64,000 nt of DNA from Pythium myriotylum (lineage: Eukaryota; Oomycota; Peronosporomycetes; Pythiales; Pythiaceae), in the NCBI GenBank assembly GCA_023091665.1, contig JALJCQ010000017.1, forward strand, positions 930,001 to 994,000. The letters run 5' to 3'. The position numbers and the translations under genes are program-made. The notes beneath the pieces are model-generated. The model was given only the letters and a program-made list of their open reading frames with translations, was not told where the DNA came from and searched no databases. Numbering within the stretch: position 1 is the stretch's first letter; each line of letters begins with the position of its first letter. Shown piece after piece: positions 8,181 through 17,948 of the stretch.

Positions 8181-9351
8181 TCTTTACCTCCGTTACAACT
8201 CGACCGGTGGCAGCAGCTTTGGCATGGGAGACAGTTCTCCCCTTCTTAGTCGGCCTACTTGACCCTGACTTAGTCGCCTCAGCTTGCCCATGCCGCTTGG
8301 TTCCACGGACCGCGCGGTCTTCAGTTTCCAGCTCGAGCGCCTTATCACAGATGACTGCAAAAAGTTCAGACACGCTCGACTTGGCCTTCAGGTTCAGGTA
8401 ATCAACTTGATTCTTAACCTTGTCATGAAGCCTCTCAGGCAGGCTACTGACCAGCACCTTGCACTTCTTGACTATTCCCTCAGGCCCATTGAACAGCTCG
8501 GTCAGACCGTTCGTCCTAATGACGGTGTTGCACTTCAAAAAGTACTCTGTCACCCGAGCGTCGATGTCGTCCGAGTTGGACGACATCACTAGTTCCTTCT
8601 TGAACAGCTTCTTAATATCGGGTAGCGTCTTGTTCTTAAAGCTGCCGACAGTTGTTGTGATCCAGTTCCAAAGGTACTCATCGGTAAGCTCCCTCTTTGA
8701 TATCGCCCACTTGGCCTCACATAGAACGTCCAGTAGAGCTTCATCGAAAGAGTTCCGAACGCTCACCATGACGCCAGCGACGTCTTCTCCAGTCGCCTTG
8801 CAACGCGAGCGAATAGCTTCCTCGTACTCCTGTCGGAGATCGAGCCACTTCGTCAACGCGGTGTGCGACGTGTCATTCACCTTTGGGGCCGTCACAAACG
8901 TAAGGATAGGTTGGGCCACCACGGCGTTCCCACGACTTGCAGCGGTAGAGACCTCCGTGGAAGTTCCAGGAGGCTCTGCACCAGCACGACCACCCGGGCC
9001 AACCACATTCGCGGCATTAGCACCGGATCCGTCCGCGCTGCCTCGACTTGCTCGAACCGCGCGATCAGTGGCGGTCACGGCCGCCTCCTGCGTCGTTTGA
9101 AACGTGACCGCGGCCTTCTTCTTGCCAGCCCGTCCAGTCTTCGCCACTGATGCCTCACCGGCACCAGTGTTCTTCATCGCTGACTTCGACCCTCCACGAG
9201 ACCGAAGTGTTCTTCCTTGAGTTGTTGAGCCGGAGCTCGCAACATTTCCTTGAGTCGACTCGGTTCCGTTGTTCATGCTCGAACCTAGGACACTAAAGTT
9301 AACTTTGTAGTGGGTTCCGGACTTGAACACACGCGATAGGGGAGCTGGCAC
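6530..9351 (-). mobile_element. Truncated LTR-type retroelement, second lineage
   Basis: On the minus strand Gag (9276-8041) overlaps Pol (8180 leftwards). Pol holds protease and reverse transcriptase but stops being recognisable just after the RT connection region near 6530, so RNase H and integrase are missing. No LTR is evident on either side. The protein sequences are only distantly like element 1 (for example WIDD instead of FDDI at the RT active site), so this is a different family. Confidence 0.75.
8041..9276 (-). CDS. Gag of element 2
   Basis: This 411-residue protein starts at the ATG at 9276 (MNNGTESTQG); the frame is open to 9351 without a better start. A Ser/Gly/Ala-rich N-terminal third is followed by a helical capsid-like region (residues about 140-300, e.g. 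DLRQEYEEAIRSR, LWNWITTTVGSFKNKTLP), and then a CCHC zinc knuckle CWNCGGNHKVREC near the C-terminus. The layout is that of a retrotransposon Gag. It ends with KGRQRYNRTDS inside the overlap with Pol. The frame is intact even though the element is truncated. Confidence 0.75.
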   Translation of the reverse strand: MNNGTESTQGNVASSGSTTQGRTLRSRGGSKSAMKNTGAGEASVAKTGRAGKKKAAVTFQTTQEAAVTATDRAVRASRGSADGSGANAANVVGPGGRAGAEPPGTSTEVSTAASRGNAVVAQPILTFVTAPKVNDTSHTALTKWLDLRQEYEEAIRSRCKATGEDVAGVMVSVRNSFDEALLDVLCEAKWAISKRELTDEYLWNWITTTVGSFKNKTLPDIKKLFKKELVMSSNSDDIDARVTEYFLKCNTVIRTNGLTELFNGPEGIVKKCKVLVSSLPERLHDKVKNQVDYLNLKAKSSVSELFAVICDKALELETEDRAVRGTKRHGQAEATKSGSSRPTKKGRTVSHAKAAATGRVVTEVKNGSTTITCWNCGGNHKVRECNATPKEKEEAVKRHNKGRQRYNRTDS

Positions 9352-9813
9352 TCCCAGAGATCCTTGTTTCTATTCTCTGTGGCTTATTGTAAACTGTCGG
9401 TCCCTAGAGTATGAGTCTCCTCGTTCTCCCTTGGTCTACTCTCGTCCGTGAGCTCTGGCGCTCCAACGTGGAGTACCGTAGTGCTGAGGACGGTAGACGC
9501 AGTTGCCAGCTCGGCCTCGGCCCAAGCAGCCGAGGCTCAGGTGCACGGGTCAGGTCTTGAAGACCTTCACCCCACTACAGAAACCCAATTCAGCTAATTT
9601 TTTTTATTATCTAGCCACTTTTCCCGTAACATACACGATTCAGGCGATGATGACTGATAGGTTGCTGTCCAAAGATTCCCATCTTGACCAGGTTACCTGC
9701 CATTACTGTGGACTACTGTAACCACGTAGGAACTCAGATCACAGAAGAACACGTGTATGACTATAACACAACTCAACTCCACACGACTACAACGAAAGCA
9801 GAGACCGCAAACT
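9352..9813. other. Intergenic between retroelement 2 and PA-rich gene
   Basis: This is the expected location of the element 2 leader or LTR, but no TG...CA pair or second copy is recognisable. There is an A/T-rich patch near 9596-9615. It also holds the 3' end of the minus-strand gene that follows. Confidence 0.4.
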
Positions 9814-10596
9814 CTAATGGCTCTTGGAGATGGCGATGGCCTTGGACTTGGTGCCACCACCGTAGCTCTTGGCGATCGCGATCGCCTTGCCACGGCCACC
9901 GCCACCAGCGTTGGCGTTCGCGCTGACCCCTGGAGCATTCGCGTCGGCGGTGACGCCGCCAGGAGCCACGACGGTAGGCGCTGCAGCTCCTGGCGTCGCG
10001 ATCACCGTCGGAGAAGCTGGCGCTGGGACGTTGATCACAGTCGCAGGGGCCGCACCTGGGGTCGCAATCACTGTCGGAGGTGCTGGCGCCGGGGCCGTCA
10101 CCACCGTCGTCGGAGACGCCGCCGAAGGCGTCGTGATGACCGTCGTCGCACCTGACGCCGGCGATGGAGCGTGTTGGTACGCTGACGGAGGCGATTGAGG
10201 TTCAACTGCAAGAGCAGGAGCTGGTGCCGAGGCAGAACCGGGAACAGTCACAACCGAAGACGGCGAAGCGGCGCCAGGAACCACAGCGATGGAGGCGGGA
10301 GCAGGAGCAGACCCGGGGATCACGGCAACGGAGGCTGGTGCCGGCGCGGGAATCACTGCCACCGAAGCTGGAGCAGGAGCAGGGATCACCACTGGAGACA
10401 TCGCGGGCGTCCCGATGTTGGCGTTCGCGGAAGGACCACCACCGCCGACATTGGCCGACGCACTCACGGGACCATTTCCGCCTTTCGACTTGGCGATGGC
10501 GATGGCTTTGTTGCCGGTCATCTGAGCCGCGTCACTGGAGTGGATGAGCGCGAGAGCGACGGCGCAGAGGAGGATCGTGGACTTGAGCTGGACCAT
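9814..10596 (-). CDS. Secreted Pro/Ala-rich repeat protein
   Basis: This 260-residue protein starts at the ATG at 10596, because the peptide from there is a classic signal sequence (MVQLKSTILLCAVALALIHS, cleavage near SSDA-A). Next is a short conserved block, MTGNKAIAIAKSKGG, then Gly/Ala/Asn segments (SASANVGGGG). The centre is made of degenerate units such as VIPAPAPASVAV and SPTVIATPGAA. The C-terminus repeats the N-terminal theme (GKAIAIAKSYGGGTKSKAIAISKSH). No enzyme domain is present. AP/PA-rich secreted proteins suggest a wall-associated or extracellular structural role, and Ala-Pro runs resemble arabinogalactan-protein glycomodules; this is inference. It is a relative of the four tandem genes at 17949-25763. 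Confidence 0.75.
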   Translation of the reverse strand: MVQLKSTILLCAVALALIHSSDAAQMTGNKAIAIAKSKGGNGPVSASANVGGGGPSANANIGTPAMSPVVIPAPAPASVAVIPAPAPASVAVIPGSAPAPASIAVVPGAASPSSVVTVPGSASAPAPALAVEPQSPPSAYQHAPSPASGATTVITTPSAASPTTVVTAPAPAPPTVIATPGAAPATVINVPAPASPTVIATPGAAAPTVVAPGGVTADANAPGVSANANAGGGGRGKAIAIAKSYGGGTKSKAIAISKSH

Positions 10597-10636
10597 GGTT
10601 TGGCAGGGGTGGCTTGGAGTGGCTTGTGTTGCTTGG

Positions 10637-10657
10637 GAGGCAAATGTGGGAATGACT
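10637..10657 (-). promoter_or_regulatory. Initiator-like core promoter of PA-rich gene
   Basis: The minus strand reads AGAGTCATTCCCACATTTGCC. It fits the oomycete initiator (TCATTCC) followed at once by the flanking promoter region (CAWTTT). It lies 45-60 nt upstream of the ATG at 10596. Confidence 0.55.
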
Positions 10658-10856
10658 CTGCTTCCGACGATCCGAGTCGAAGTCTTGGTGGCTTCATTCA
10701 CGAGAAGCTGACCACTCGGCTACGAAGAGCCTAATGGGATCCTTGAGTCATCTGGAGAGAATCTCGTCTTCGGTGAACCCACTAAGACCGACCCCAGATG
10801 GTCTCGGTGACCGTCCTACAGATCTCACAAAGGCGGTGCGTAGACCAGATGGTCGC

Positions 10857-11531
10857 TCACGCGGCATACAAACTCGCCGAAATACCCCACGAGTTGCCTC
10901 TGTAGATGCCACAATAAGTGAACACATCTGGCTTGAATATCAAAATGTTGGTGTGTCCGAGCGCGCGAAGGCCACTCCGCAAACGATGCACGGCTTCTCC
11001 GTCGAGATAGTTGGCCGTGTAAACACATATCACATGCTGGTTGTCCTTTCTCGCGAGTGGAGAGACCTTGGCACAGACCCCCAGCTGTCCGATTGCAGTA
11101 GCTCGCGCGATCCGCTGCCACACGTCGTCAACGTGAGCAGAGGGGCAGAAGACCATCCACTTGCCACTCAGGACGCCGTACTTTCTCGCGAGTCGGTGGA
11201 GTTCCTCTGCGCTGGGCTTGCCATGGCGACACACCCACTCCCACTCTGCCACCATTGTCTGTGGGTCGCCTTCAGGCGCTTGTGCATCTTCAGTCGCTTG
11301 TGCATCTCCATGCACCACCGAGATCCAAGAGACCTGGTCGCTCGTCCACTGCGACGGACGGAACCGCACGAGGAACTCGTCAAGATCTGCGCTTCGCGTA
11401 GAAGGCGAGATGCGAAGAACCGCCCACGGCGGCGGAACTGCGCGATGCCTCGATTCTTGTGATGCTTCCTCCGCTGCGGCGTCCCATAGCTCCATGGGCT
11501 CGGCCAAGTTGTCTTCTCTCCGTGTCGTCAT
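10857..11531 (-). CDS. DUF1917 / UPF0696 (C11orf68-like) protein
   Basis: This 224-residue protein runs from ATG (11531) to TGA (10857). The C-terminal 120 residues carry the family hallmarks: SGKWMVFC, VDDVWQRIARATAIG, VICVYTANYLD and IFKPDVFTYCGIYRGNSWGI. From memory these match the UPF0696/DUF1917 family (human C11orf68/BLES03), whose fold is related to eIF4E and whose cellular role is not well defined. Residues 1-60 are acidic/polar and probably flexible. The gene ends about 260 bp from the start of the PA-rich gene on the same strand. A relic of its first 20 or so codons recurs at 13554-13650. Confidence 0.75.
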   Translation of the reverse strand: MTTRREDNLAEPMELWDAAAEEASQESRHRAVPPPWAVLRISPSTRSADLDEFLVRFRPSQWTSDQVSWISVVHGDAQATEDAQAPEGDPQTMVAEWEWVCRHGKPSAEELHRLARKYGVLSGKWMVFCPSAHVDDVWQRIARATAIGQLGVCAKVSPLARKDNQHVICVYTANYLDGEAVHRLRSGLRALGHTNILIFKPDVFTYCGIYRGNSWGISASLYAA

Positions 11532-12024
11532 ATCGGCAAGTGGACCCGAGTCACCTGGAAGATGAGCCGGCGACCTTCACTCGTGAGCACGCGACCATCG
11601 CTCCAGATCACTGTTGTAGGTCTCACGTGGCGAAAATCCCTTGATTCCGCAACGAGATCGCCTGGATAGTAAAGAGCCCAAGTCTGCCGATGCTTGGTAG
11701 GCGGAGAATTGTTTCTCTCCGATGCGTTGCCGGCTTAGTCCCTCTGAGGACATGCGAGCCCTCACCGACGTCTCAGAAATACAGACCACGTCCACGTGCG
11801 TGAGTAGGAGCCCGGGTCGGTAAACAAGGGCACGATTCGCGAGGATCACAAGGAGCCGTTTATGTACGCGCTCGATTGGATCAACTCGAAGGCGATCGAA
11901 AAGCTCCCACCAGCCATCAGATGGGAGTCGTCGATCATCATCGATTGGTTCATTCTCAAAATCGGCAGCAAACACACTCATCGCCAGAGGAAGTGCAGTC
12001 TTCGGGTGGGACGGTGTTCTCGGT
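11532..12024. other. Intergenic, possible decayed 5' part of the next LRR gene
   Basis: Plus-strand frame 3 from 11808 encodes a peptide with a start at 11862 (MYALDWINSKAIEKLPPAIR) and stays open to about 12030, where it breaks. Its position just before the LRR-family sequence at 12025 suggests decayed N-terminal coding, but similarity to the paralogues is too weak to assert. A minus-strand frame at 11577-11981 is also open and unrecognised. Confidence 0.3.
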
Positions 12025-13417
12025 GTGGATAGCGTATACTTCGACCACCTCCATCTCGCACGGGAGCTTGTTGAGACCCTATTGCAGACTATTCAGGCGT
12101 ACCGCATGACGTTCTTGCTGACACGCGTGTGGCTCATCCGCTTCTACGTACTTCTTCTCATCCTCAACTGCTGGTCCACACCATTCCTCCATCGGTACTA
12201 TAAGAATAGCCACCAACAACGCCGAATGGCCAGTCTACTTTGCGACGCCGTACTTGACATGGTCTCGTCCATTGGCGTCTCCATGTGGATTTTTGGTGCT
12301 TACGCGCCCCAGTACACGGATCCAGTATGGGGGTTCCCGTTCAACAATTGGTTCGACGACGTCTGGTTTACCAACATGATGCAAGAGTTTCAAATGATGC
12401 TTGTGGTGTCGTGGGCGGACATGGCATCGCGCGTCGTGTTCGCGATCGGACTGTTGCAGTGCATGGAGATGATCAAGGAGATGTTGACACCAGTCGATGG
12501 GCCAAAACCAGGGCCGCATATCAAGCCGAAGGCGCAGTCAGGCTCCACGAAGAATCCCATCGAAGATCGCGTGGGGCGTGACCCATCCTATGGTTGCTCA
12601 GAAGTTATTCGCGAACCTCAGGTCGTCGAAGGACCGACCGCCCCACCAGAAGATAAGGTGAAGTCTCCAAAACAGAAGGTATCGTGGATGGCCCGCATTA
12701 TCCACTTTGTTCTACACATTGCTGGACCTGGGTGGTTTGTTCTCTGGGGTCTCGGCATCTTGATCATTCACATTGTGTCGGAGGCAAGCCACTCGTCGTC
12801 GTTGGTACCATGTCGGCTCCGACTACACCCGTGGTTCGTGCACAAGCCGGGATGTTCACTAGTCGAATTGGATTGCAACAAGCTAGGTGGGATCCCTGGA
12901 GAACACCCTGTTTACAGCCATCCCGGACCCAATCTTCGACCTTCAACCCACTGTCTTATCCTTTGCCGGAAGTCCTATCACCACGGTGCCGGCTAAACTT
13001 TTCGAGAACCAACTCCTCCAGGTATTGATTCTCAGTTACACCCGAATCCAAGAACTCCCACGAGTCGTGCACAACCCAAGCTTGAGTTGGTACCTCCTCT
13101 TCTTGCAGGGTACCAATGTTTCAACTTTCTGGTCGTGGATGGATCACTTTATCGGATACTCGATGTTCCTCAACAAGGCCTTGTTCAACGCTTTTGACAC
13201 ACCATACTGCAACGAGCTTCGCGCGATCAGTGCTAAGAACATCAGTGATTTCTCCACCAAAATCAAGGATCCGAGCGCTGCAGACCTGGCGTCGATTATG
13301 GATGTGTCGACGCCGAACACCTTGTCTTTTGCTCAGCATGCTGTGGTTTGTGACCCTGGCGCCCCATTCTATTACCCTGTATTCATCGACGACGCTCTCA
13401 GCAGCATCTCGAAGTAG
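12025..13417 (+). pseudogene. LRR membrane protein family member A, frameshifted
   Basis: Frame 1 (12025-12996) encodes several hydrophobic segments (VWLIRFYVLLLILNCW; GWFVLWGLGILIIHIV) and then the family signature RLHPWFVHKPGCSLVELDC, equivalent to HPWFSTKEACLGRVINC in the gene at 28155-30152. After about 12887 the homologous continuation is in frame 2 (LENTLFTAIPDPIFDLQP ... to 13417), with LRR-like segments (TVLSFAGSPITTVPAKLF, VLILSYTRIQELPRVV). No GT-AG intron bridges the shift well, so I read it as a frameshift. No ATG opens frame 1, and the N-terminal membrane pair of the family is missing. It is the most divergent of the four copies and lies on the opposite strand to the others. Confidence 0.65.
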
Positions 13418-13553
13418 ACACTTCCACCAACCATATCAGCTCATGCTTACATGAATAATAAAATTTTTATGTCGAAAATCATCACCGCGCACTCGAATAC
13501 CATGCATGCACGTCAAACCCGTGAAGCACCTCGCAAATATCACTCCACACCCC

Positions 13554-13650
13554 CTCTCGAGACATACCAATCCTGTTGCTTCCCATCACTTTCTGTGGCG
13601 TCCCATAGCTCCATGGGCTTGGCTTCGTCGTCTTTGCTTCTTGTCGTCAT
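13554..13650 (-). pseudogene. DUF1917 5' relic
   Basis: From 13650 the minus strand encodes MTTRSKDDEAKPMELWDATE, closely matching MTTRREDNLAEPMELWDAAA of the DUF1917 gene at 10857-11531. It then diverges and hits a stop within 35 codons. It shows that a segment containing the start of that gene was copied and lost. Confidence 0.7.
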
Positions 13651-13857
13651 TTCGGGATGTGGAGCTCAGGAGAAGAAACTGAGACCGCCACTCGCACGAA
13701 CATTGCCCCACTCGACCGAAGTCCCATAACGACCAATGGAAAATAGGAGGATCTTCTCTCGCCTCCGTAATAGTCTCTTTCTTGGTGCGACTTCGACGCA
13801 AACCGCCATCCTTCTCATTCCGACGCAGTTGGCGACGGCAGCACCTTTTTTGAGGTT

Positions 13858-15876
13858 CTACGCATCATATCCCAAATAGCTCACTCCTGAACAGATCACT
13901 TGGCTCGGGAGCAAAGTTTGGTTCCGGGTTGAACATACGGGAGTGCCAACTGCAGTCAAAACGAAGTCTGGAGCTGCCTCATCTCTGACCCAGCGCGGGA
14001 CGGTCGATAAGTTGGTCAGACTGAGCTCAAATAATCCAGCGGTTGCAGCTTGTCTCCAAACATCGTTCGGCAACTCCGTGAGCATCATGTTCCCGGTTAG
14101 CCACAGCATCTGCAGCTGCGCATCTGTGCTCGCCAACCAGTCATCTCGAATCACCGAAATATTGTTGTGTGCCAATACAGCGACTATGAGGGTTGGAATA
14201 TTTTCGAAAACACTGGGCACCTCAGAGAGCCCACAGTGAATGCAGTCAAGAGTCTGAATGTTGGGCCAATTTATCCCCACAAGGGAAAGAATTCTTGATC
14301 CATCAACGTGCTCGAGGTGAATCCATTCGACAATCGGGGAAATAGGCTCACGTCCTGTCAGTCCGATGGGATCTTTGCCGATTGTGACGTTGTACATTTG
14401 GATAGCGTGTAAATTGGGAAAAGATTGGAAACTTATGTTTGCCGAGTCCCCCCATTCGTAAAGATGTCCACCGCCAATCACAATTAGCATTAACTGCCTG
14501 AATTTGCTGATCGCACTGGGTATCTCGAGTTTTGAGCAATTGTACAAGTATAAATCACACAACGACTGCCTGTCAAAGCCACCGAAAACTAGTTCGGTTT
14601 TACTTCCGTAGATACCGAGTACCGCGCAGTCAATTTGGCGACCAACGCAAGCTTCTTTAGAAGAGAACCACGGATAGACTCGATTCATGCACAAAGTGTT
14701 GTTCGATCCTTGAATGGGCTTGAAGATACCGTGCGCAGCCGCCGAGATGAATAATACAGTGAGCCCAAGCAGTGGGATCGAGCGACGGACCGATCGGAAT
14801 ATCAACCCATGGTCCATGCGCCCAACGGAATATTGTGGTTTGACTAAGTTAGCTCCTTGAGGTTGTTCGTGTTTGGTATCAAACGTCGAAGACGAGAGCT
14901 CGTAGAGGATATCGTTCACTTCAAGTAGGCTGAATAGGGAGAGGCAGAACGGAAGAATACTCATTACGTAGTTGACCCACGCCACGACAAGCACTCGTTC
15001 GACCTCACGACTGGAATTTGTGAAACTCTTGAGAGACCCAATCTCGTCGGCTCGGTTCAAGTAAATCTGAACGAGAGGCACGTACATCCAGATGGGCAGG
15101 AGTGATCCCCAGACGAAGTTTAGCAACAAGTTCGTCATGACAGAGGCGAGTCGTTGTCTGAGAAGGCTCGTTTTGAAGACATGCCGAAACACGAACGTTG
15201 AGGTGCTGTTGATGAACAGCACGATTGCGTAAACGGTATTGAGCTTGACGTTCGTAATGGACTGGCTAGCTGTGTATGCCGCCACGGTTTGGCTTGAAAG
15301 CTGGATCACCTCCTCGGCTAGCAGACGGGTATCAAACAGCGGACTTCGGATACCGATAGCTTCCATGAGCTTGTTTAATCGGCTGATCGTAGACCGAATA
15401 CACTGTAGCAGGTAGGAAGTATTGCATGTAGATTGGAGTCGCGTGGGGCCGTGTCTTCTACGTTTAGGTGACAAAAAGCGTACTTTCCGCTTGCAGATCG
15501 ACGTCGAGACCATCCGAACTACAGCAATCGAGTACAAACCACACAAAATCGCTTAGCTGAGCGCAACTCGGATACTGTACTTCATGAGGAAATCGTTGCT
15601 GTTGCGAAACAGGAAATAGATCCGGAAGAGCCACAGTAACGAATCGTGCGTCTTGTTCTGCATGTAGACGAACGTAAACACGCCGAGGAGCGCTGCGTTG
15701 AAAGTCAAAACGAAAAGAACCGTACACCACAAGAACCAGCACTGGAACGAGGAAACCACCATAACTTCGTCCGCGAACTCGATGGGGGTCGTTGTCTCCT
15801 CCATCGGTGACATTGACCCCATGTCAGCAGGAGCGCTGTCTACAGGAACAACTCTTGGCGACACATCTCGTGACAT
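13858..15876 (-). pseudogene. LRR membrane protein family member B, in-frame nonsense codon
   Basis: The frame starts at ATG 15876 and would give a protein of about 670 residues, the same length as the intact paralogue at 28155-30152. It is interrupted by one TAA at 15553-15555 in the same frame: ...RVALS-stop-AILCGLYSIAVVRM aligns without gaps to RLALGYGVLCACFGIVIARM of the paralogue, the stop replacing Tyr. Around it lie two N-terminal membrane helices, then about three more, then the HPWFSSKEACVGRQIDC motif and an ectodomain with LRR-like segments (ILSLVGINWPNIQTLDCIHC, SEVPSVFENIPTLIVAVLA, LTELPNDVWRQAATAGLFEL). Everything else is intact, so the loss is recent, or the stop is read through, or it is a base error. 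Confidence 0.75.
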
Positions 15877-16349
15877 CGCTCAGACCAAACGGAGTGTCAG
15901 CGACCACACTGCCAAAAAAAATTCGACGAGGTCTGCGTCGAAAACTCCCCGATATTTTGGGCATCCACTGGTCAAACAACGGGTCGGTCACGAGTCGAAT
16001 ATGCTTGCGAAACAAAGCATGAAAAGTTTGCTAATCCACGTTTGACCGCATCATGCCCCGAGCAGGGGGGGAGGTTGATCCTTGCAGACAAAGCGAGCCA
16101 CGAGTCACGGGAGTGACCTTTGAGCGAGCTCACTGAACTTCCTTCTCGCGCCACAACGAGACCACCAACCACGCAACCATCGATCACCGCTATCATCACT
16201 AAAACACGTCGCGCTTCCTCTGATATTAATAACGCGCCCATCGACAACACCGTTTGAACTTGGGAGCTCACCAGGTCACACATCCAACGGGACTTCGGCT
16301 TGGGGGCCATCATCCACGCCCCGCAATCACAAAGACACCATCCGATAGC
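15877..16349. other. Intergenic, nothing recognised
   Basis: Upstream region of the LRR pseudogene B followed by sequence with no coding or repeat assignment. The decayed repeat block begins at about 16350. Confidence 0.4.
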
Positions 16350-17198
16350 CCTTGAGCGCTTCTTCCTCGTCTGCTAGCTCTTCGCCCCCAGAAACAAGTC
16401 TCTCGAGCGCCATCGCGCGCCGCCGCCGCCTCGTTTCCCTTGTCGTTCTCATCGAGTTCCCAATTGGGAGGTCGAACGCCCTCTCCTAGCGAATACCTCT
16501 ACAGAGTGATGCCATTCAAAATGCCGGAGCTTCAGGGATCGTGTCTCCCGGTCCACGACTCGTGACGACACCACCACGCTCGGCATCACCTTGACAGCCG
16601 TTGATATTTGGTGCTGGTGCTGACGCTGATGCGATGCCGTTCTCGCCGTGGGCCGGATATGAAATATCTTACGCCCCTACGTTTGGAATATCTCCAGTCG
16701 TGGACTGATAATGATACCCAGCGCAGATGTTGAGATGCTCACAACTCAAGCAAAGACGCTGGTTTATTCGCCCCGAGCATCAGCTATCTACTAGATCTGT
16801 TCGGCGTAGAAGAACGGTTACCACAGTGCATGAACACTTGTGGTCTCCGCTCACCGAAACGCTAAGCATGGTCAGTGCGGGGTACTCCAGCTGGCAAGAC
16901 GTTCCGTGGCTCAGAGCAACCCCAGGTGCTTCGGACACCAGGCACTCCACTGAATCGAAGAGCAATTGAACAGCGCGGGACACCGCCCCTTACGACAAAT
17001 TCCCGAGCGTTTGCCTCCGTTCACCTTGGGGCGTTATCAACACAATCTCTTCATCTTCATAACAGCGAAAAGCCCACGACAGTGTTCGGCACGGATGGCG
17101 TCTCTTGGTCCACCACAGGCGACGGAACCGCCACCCTCAGCACCGACAAAGACACTGGTACTGGTATTGGTACTGGTGCTGGTGACGACAGAACCACC
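16350..17198. repeat. Decayed copies of the secreted-protein repeat unit
   Basis: Two worn pieces precede the clean array. At about 16350-16650 sequence matching the 3' flank (like 17570-17770) runs into a remnant of the PA gene (CGCTCGGCATCACC, then GGTGCTGGTGCTGACGCTGATGC). At about 16650-17080 it matches 26850-27250, including the region upstream of the gene at 27297. At about 17085-17198 there is a second remnant of the PA gene core (CGGATGGCGTCTCTTGGTCC...), deleted straight into the start of unit 1. Point differences and internal deletions show these copies are much older than units 1-4. Confidence 0.65.
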
Positions 17199-17948
17199 GT
17201 TTACTTTGTACAGCAGCATAGACGAAGGATTGCTCCAAAGGGAGCTATTAAATCGTACGGTTTTCGGACAAGAAAGGGAAACGCATATCGAACCAGAGGA
17301 GCCATGACCAAACTAAATACCTACCAGATGTGATGTGCGACGGACAGTCGCATCATGCGCGGGATATCATATCTCGCAAGCCTACACGTCAGTGTGGTGC
17401 TGTGTTTCGCCGGCGACTGATAATGATATCCAATGCAGATGTTCCGATGCTCACAGCTCAAGGAACGACATTGGTTCATTCAACCAAGTAAGTATGTGCG
17501 ATCCTTACACTGGTCGTTACTTCGAAGTATAGGTCTGCTCGTAGCACACAGAAGCACGGTACAGTTACATCCGAGCGCCTCTTCCTTGTCCGCTAGCTCT
17601 TCATTCCCAGAAACAAGTCTCTCGAGCACGATTCTCGCGCTGCCGCCTGGTTTCCTTCGTCATTTTGATGTTCTCATCGTGTTCCCGAGTGGGAGAGGAG
17701 ATCCCACACCCTTTCCTAGTGAATACCTCAACAGAATGATGCCACTGCTGTGGCGACAGTGGAAATGGATCGTGCTGTGCGTTGTGTATTTGGAACAAGC
17801 AGCGATCGAAACCAATCGGACAATTCAAACCATTTCTAAACGATCACGACCCGGACATCCAGATCCACCCTAAGACTTACTTGACGACTAGTCGATTCTT
17901 GTGTTCTTGTGCGAACATGCCTGAGAACATCGAACGAAATGTCCACGC

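Noticed and set aside
9300..9330. tRNA-like phrase GTGGGTTCCGGACTTGAACA near element 2
   Set aside because: Resembles a T-arm by chance; no acceptor or anticodon stem can be built around it.
10734..11462. 242-codon plus-strand frame
   Set aside because: It lies antisense to the DUF1917 gene, whose protein has clear family motifs.
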